Source: Bursaphelenchus xylophilus (lineage: Eukaryota; Nematoda; Chromadorea; Rhabditida; Aphelenchoididae). Taken from it: a DNA stretch of 64,000 nucleotides. Below the pieces are notes generated by a model, which worked only from the letters and a program-made list of their open reading frames with translations, did no database searches and was not told where the DNA came from. Location of the stretch: contig CAJFCV020000003.1 of the NCBI GenBank assembly GCA_904066235.2, forward strand, positions 7,006,001 to 7,070,000, in the 5' to 3' direction. This document shows positions 62,401 to 64,000 of this stretch, one piece after another. Within the stretch, counting starts at the first letter, position 1. Every line of letters starts with the position of its first letter. The position numbers were made by a program, and so were the translations under genes.

Positions 62401-62968
62401 TCAGCGTCTTCAATCTTCTTCAAACCCTTTTTTGGAGATTTTGAGAGTACTGGACTCTCTTTTACCAAATCTAAAGTAATTATTAAGACGAATATCACTG
62501 GCTATACCATTAACGGCAATCTTATCCCCGCGAATTGACGTTTCCAAGCCTTTTCCTGCATTTTTTGGAGATTTAGTGGGAGTAGGGCTATCTAAAATAA
62601 AGATAGGCAAAATTTTTCATTAATGGAATCGTCTTACCAAGGTTAAGTTCAACTTGTTTTCCACGCAAACTCGATCTCTTTGCTGTTGATTTTCTACCGC
62701 CTCCAGTGTCAACCTCTGGCTTTCTTGGACTTCTTTGAGCTCTGGTGGGAGTTTTGGACACGGCTTGTTTTGCTAAATTTTATTTTTCAATCCAAAAAAT
62801 TGTGATTTACCTTCTTCGATATCAAACTCCGGTTCTTCTTTTCTCAAGCGCCTTGAAGATCGAGTTGGAGTGCTAGCTCTCTCACTACGAGTAGGCGATT
62901 CAGACTAAAAAATTAAATACACGCTTAAACACCCAAGAAAAGCATATCTTAATGAAAATACTTACCAT
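59479..62968 (-). CDS. mpp10: U3 small nucleolar ribonucleoprotein MPP10 with N-terminal T/S-P repeat extension
   Basis: Twelve exons give 870 aa: 62968-62966, 62904-62811, 62772-62638, 62591-62508, 62470-62192, 62154-61969, 61544-61222, 61160-61015, 60980-60539, 60500-60291, 60255-59783 and 59716-59479. MPP10 blocks are VDDEFFSVAEMNEKLDEWE (about 340), repeated acidic stretches, APRPWELSGEVKASQRDQ, TAPVIDEDVNVRIEAIVKQR, DLLAPEEIKKR and a basic C-terminus. MPP10 is the scaffold of the U3 processome that cleaves pre-rRNA. The first ~335 residues are not canonical: they are low-complexity basic T-P/S-P motifs (KTPSPK, SKSPKK), including a near-exact tandem duplicate of about 30 residues. All junctions from exon 2 to exon 7 are phase 1, and the first exon is the ATG alone. 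Confidence 0.88.
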
Positions 62969-64000
62969 TATAAAAACAGCACCGGAATAAGTCAACTATA
63001 CAATAACAACTATTAGAATTCTCCGCTAAAAAGAAGTTATCAAGTATTTTATTTTTTGCTGAGGTCGCGCCAATATTATTTTTTGTCCCGAAACGACTTA
63101 TTTTCGTGCCAAATTCCTCTAAACTGCGGAAGTAGGGCGCGAGTTGAAGATGAAATGAAGTGATCTTATCAATGAGTTCAGAAACGATCGGCTTCATGGA
63201 AAGGCTAAAGTATCAAAAGTGCGACACTCAGGTTCAGAAAAAACTGCACAAATTTAGACTAGGTCTTTTCTAAGAAATATGTGGGATTTCTAGCTCGCTG
63301 TTTGTGGGAAACGACCGAGGTTTTTAATTTTAGGTCGAAAATTTAAGAAATGTGACTTTTTTTGCGAATTTTTGTCAAGTTTCCACAAAACATTACTTTT
63401 TTTCGTTAGCAAAGTTATAGCCAAAAGGTGTTTTTCTTCCGCGTGTGTGTACGCAATGTGATCATGGCAGAGAAAAAGATATACAAGAAATCAGCCCAAT
63501 TTCACGCCCAACTGAGAGTTCTTATGAACTTCACATAAAAATCAAGTCAGTTTCAATATTCACATCTTTACAATAACAATAATAAAAAAAAATAATTTTA
63601 ATGGTAGCTATGTGATGAATAACATTAATTGTCATCAAAATTTTGATTGAGTCAAGCTGACTTTGCCTTATTCATGTCAAGGTTTATATGCTTGTTAAAA
63701 TAAAAATTGATCATTCTAAAGCTAGCCTCTTCAACTTTTATTTTTTTTTGCTTCCTTGAACGGATATTTGCAGGAAGAAGTTCATCATCAAGACGACCAT
63801 CATTCATCAAAAACTGTTCTTTAAAATCTCCACTTTCTGCAGCGTTTTGTCCACAAGGAGACGTTGTTCAAGGTCAGTGAAGGTTAAAGAATAACAAATT
63901 CTGATTTCCGGACCTTCGTGATGTTATTGATGTCCATCTCCACAATACCTGTCATCCTGAGGGTCCAGTTCTAAAGTCATGTTTCATTTTGTGAAGCACG
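62969..64000. other. region upstream of MPP10 to right edge
   Basis: About 1 kb. A minus frame at 63197-62949 (MKPIVSELIDKITSFHLQ...) is open but runs out of frame with MPP10, so it is not part of the model. Around 63770-63880 a short stretch is weakly protein-like on both strands and could belong to a gene beyond the window. No repeat was recognised. Confidence 0.4.

Noticed and set aside
62949..63197. Minus ORF starting MKPIVSELIDK as MPP10 N-terminus
   Set aside because: It cannot be spliced in frame to the next exon (the junction gives a stop), whereas the ATG at 62968 followed by gtaagt gives a clean frame.

Overview
The window reads as nuclear DNA of a small invertebrate, most likely a nematode. 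The supporting evidence is: many GT-AG introns of only 31-45 nt; repeated small-Cys-domain secreted architecture resembling the nematode MIG-18-like family; two signal-peptide M13 metallopeptidases in tandem; splice-acceptor sequences placed a few bases before several start codons, as expected for spliced-leader addition; and Tc1/mariner debris. The species cannot be named from sequence alone. All exon models below were built by hand from splice sites and conserved protein blocks. For nearly all of them the exon lengths sum to an exact multiple of three.

Layout, left to right. 0-3 kb: minus-strand mitochondrial carrier (SLC25A38-like) and a minus-strand tail-anchored orphan. 3.2-22.1 kb: an unbroken run of seven plus-strand genes: two twin M13 peptidases (both 604 aa, 79 bp apart), the splicing factor PRPF40, TRAPPC3, syntaxin-16, DDRGK1 and a G-protein gamma subunit. 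Tight spacing and acceptor-next-to-ATG sites suggest polycistronic or SL-trans-spliced expression for part of this run. 22.3-25 kb: PIAS-type SUMO ligase (minus). 25-27.4 kb: nested inverted-repeat elements. 27.9-30.3 kb: secreted six-module protein and RhoGDI (minus). 32-33.7 kb: KIAA0930 homologue (plus). 34-43.4 kb: TOM1, a DRAM-family membrane protein, an hnRNP-A-like RNA-binding protein and a disordered acidic protein, all minus. 43.4-54.7 kb: about 11 kb with no supportable gene but several foldback elements and transposase remains. 54.7-59.1 kb: the 3' part of a two-TM membrane protein gene and cysteine dioxygenase (plus). 59.5-63 kb: the U3 snoRNP protein MPP10 (minus) with an unusual N-terminal T/S-P repeat extension.

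Functionally most genes are housekeeping: pre-mRNA splicing, early rRNA processing, vesicle traffic (TRAPPC3, STX16, TOM1), ER quality control/UFMylation (DDRGK1), SUMOylation, Rho regulation and cysteine catabolism. The most unusual non-coding signal is a family of long-arm inverted repeats (foldback elements), often nested inside one another. The most elaborate set fills a 4.4-kb intron of the second M13 peptidase. A nearly complete mariner-like element, with matching ends and TA flanks but a decayed transposase, sits in a PRPF40 intron. No CRISPR array, rRNA or intact canonical tRNA was seen.
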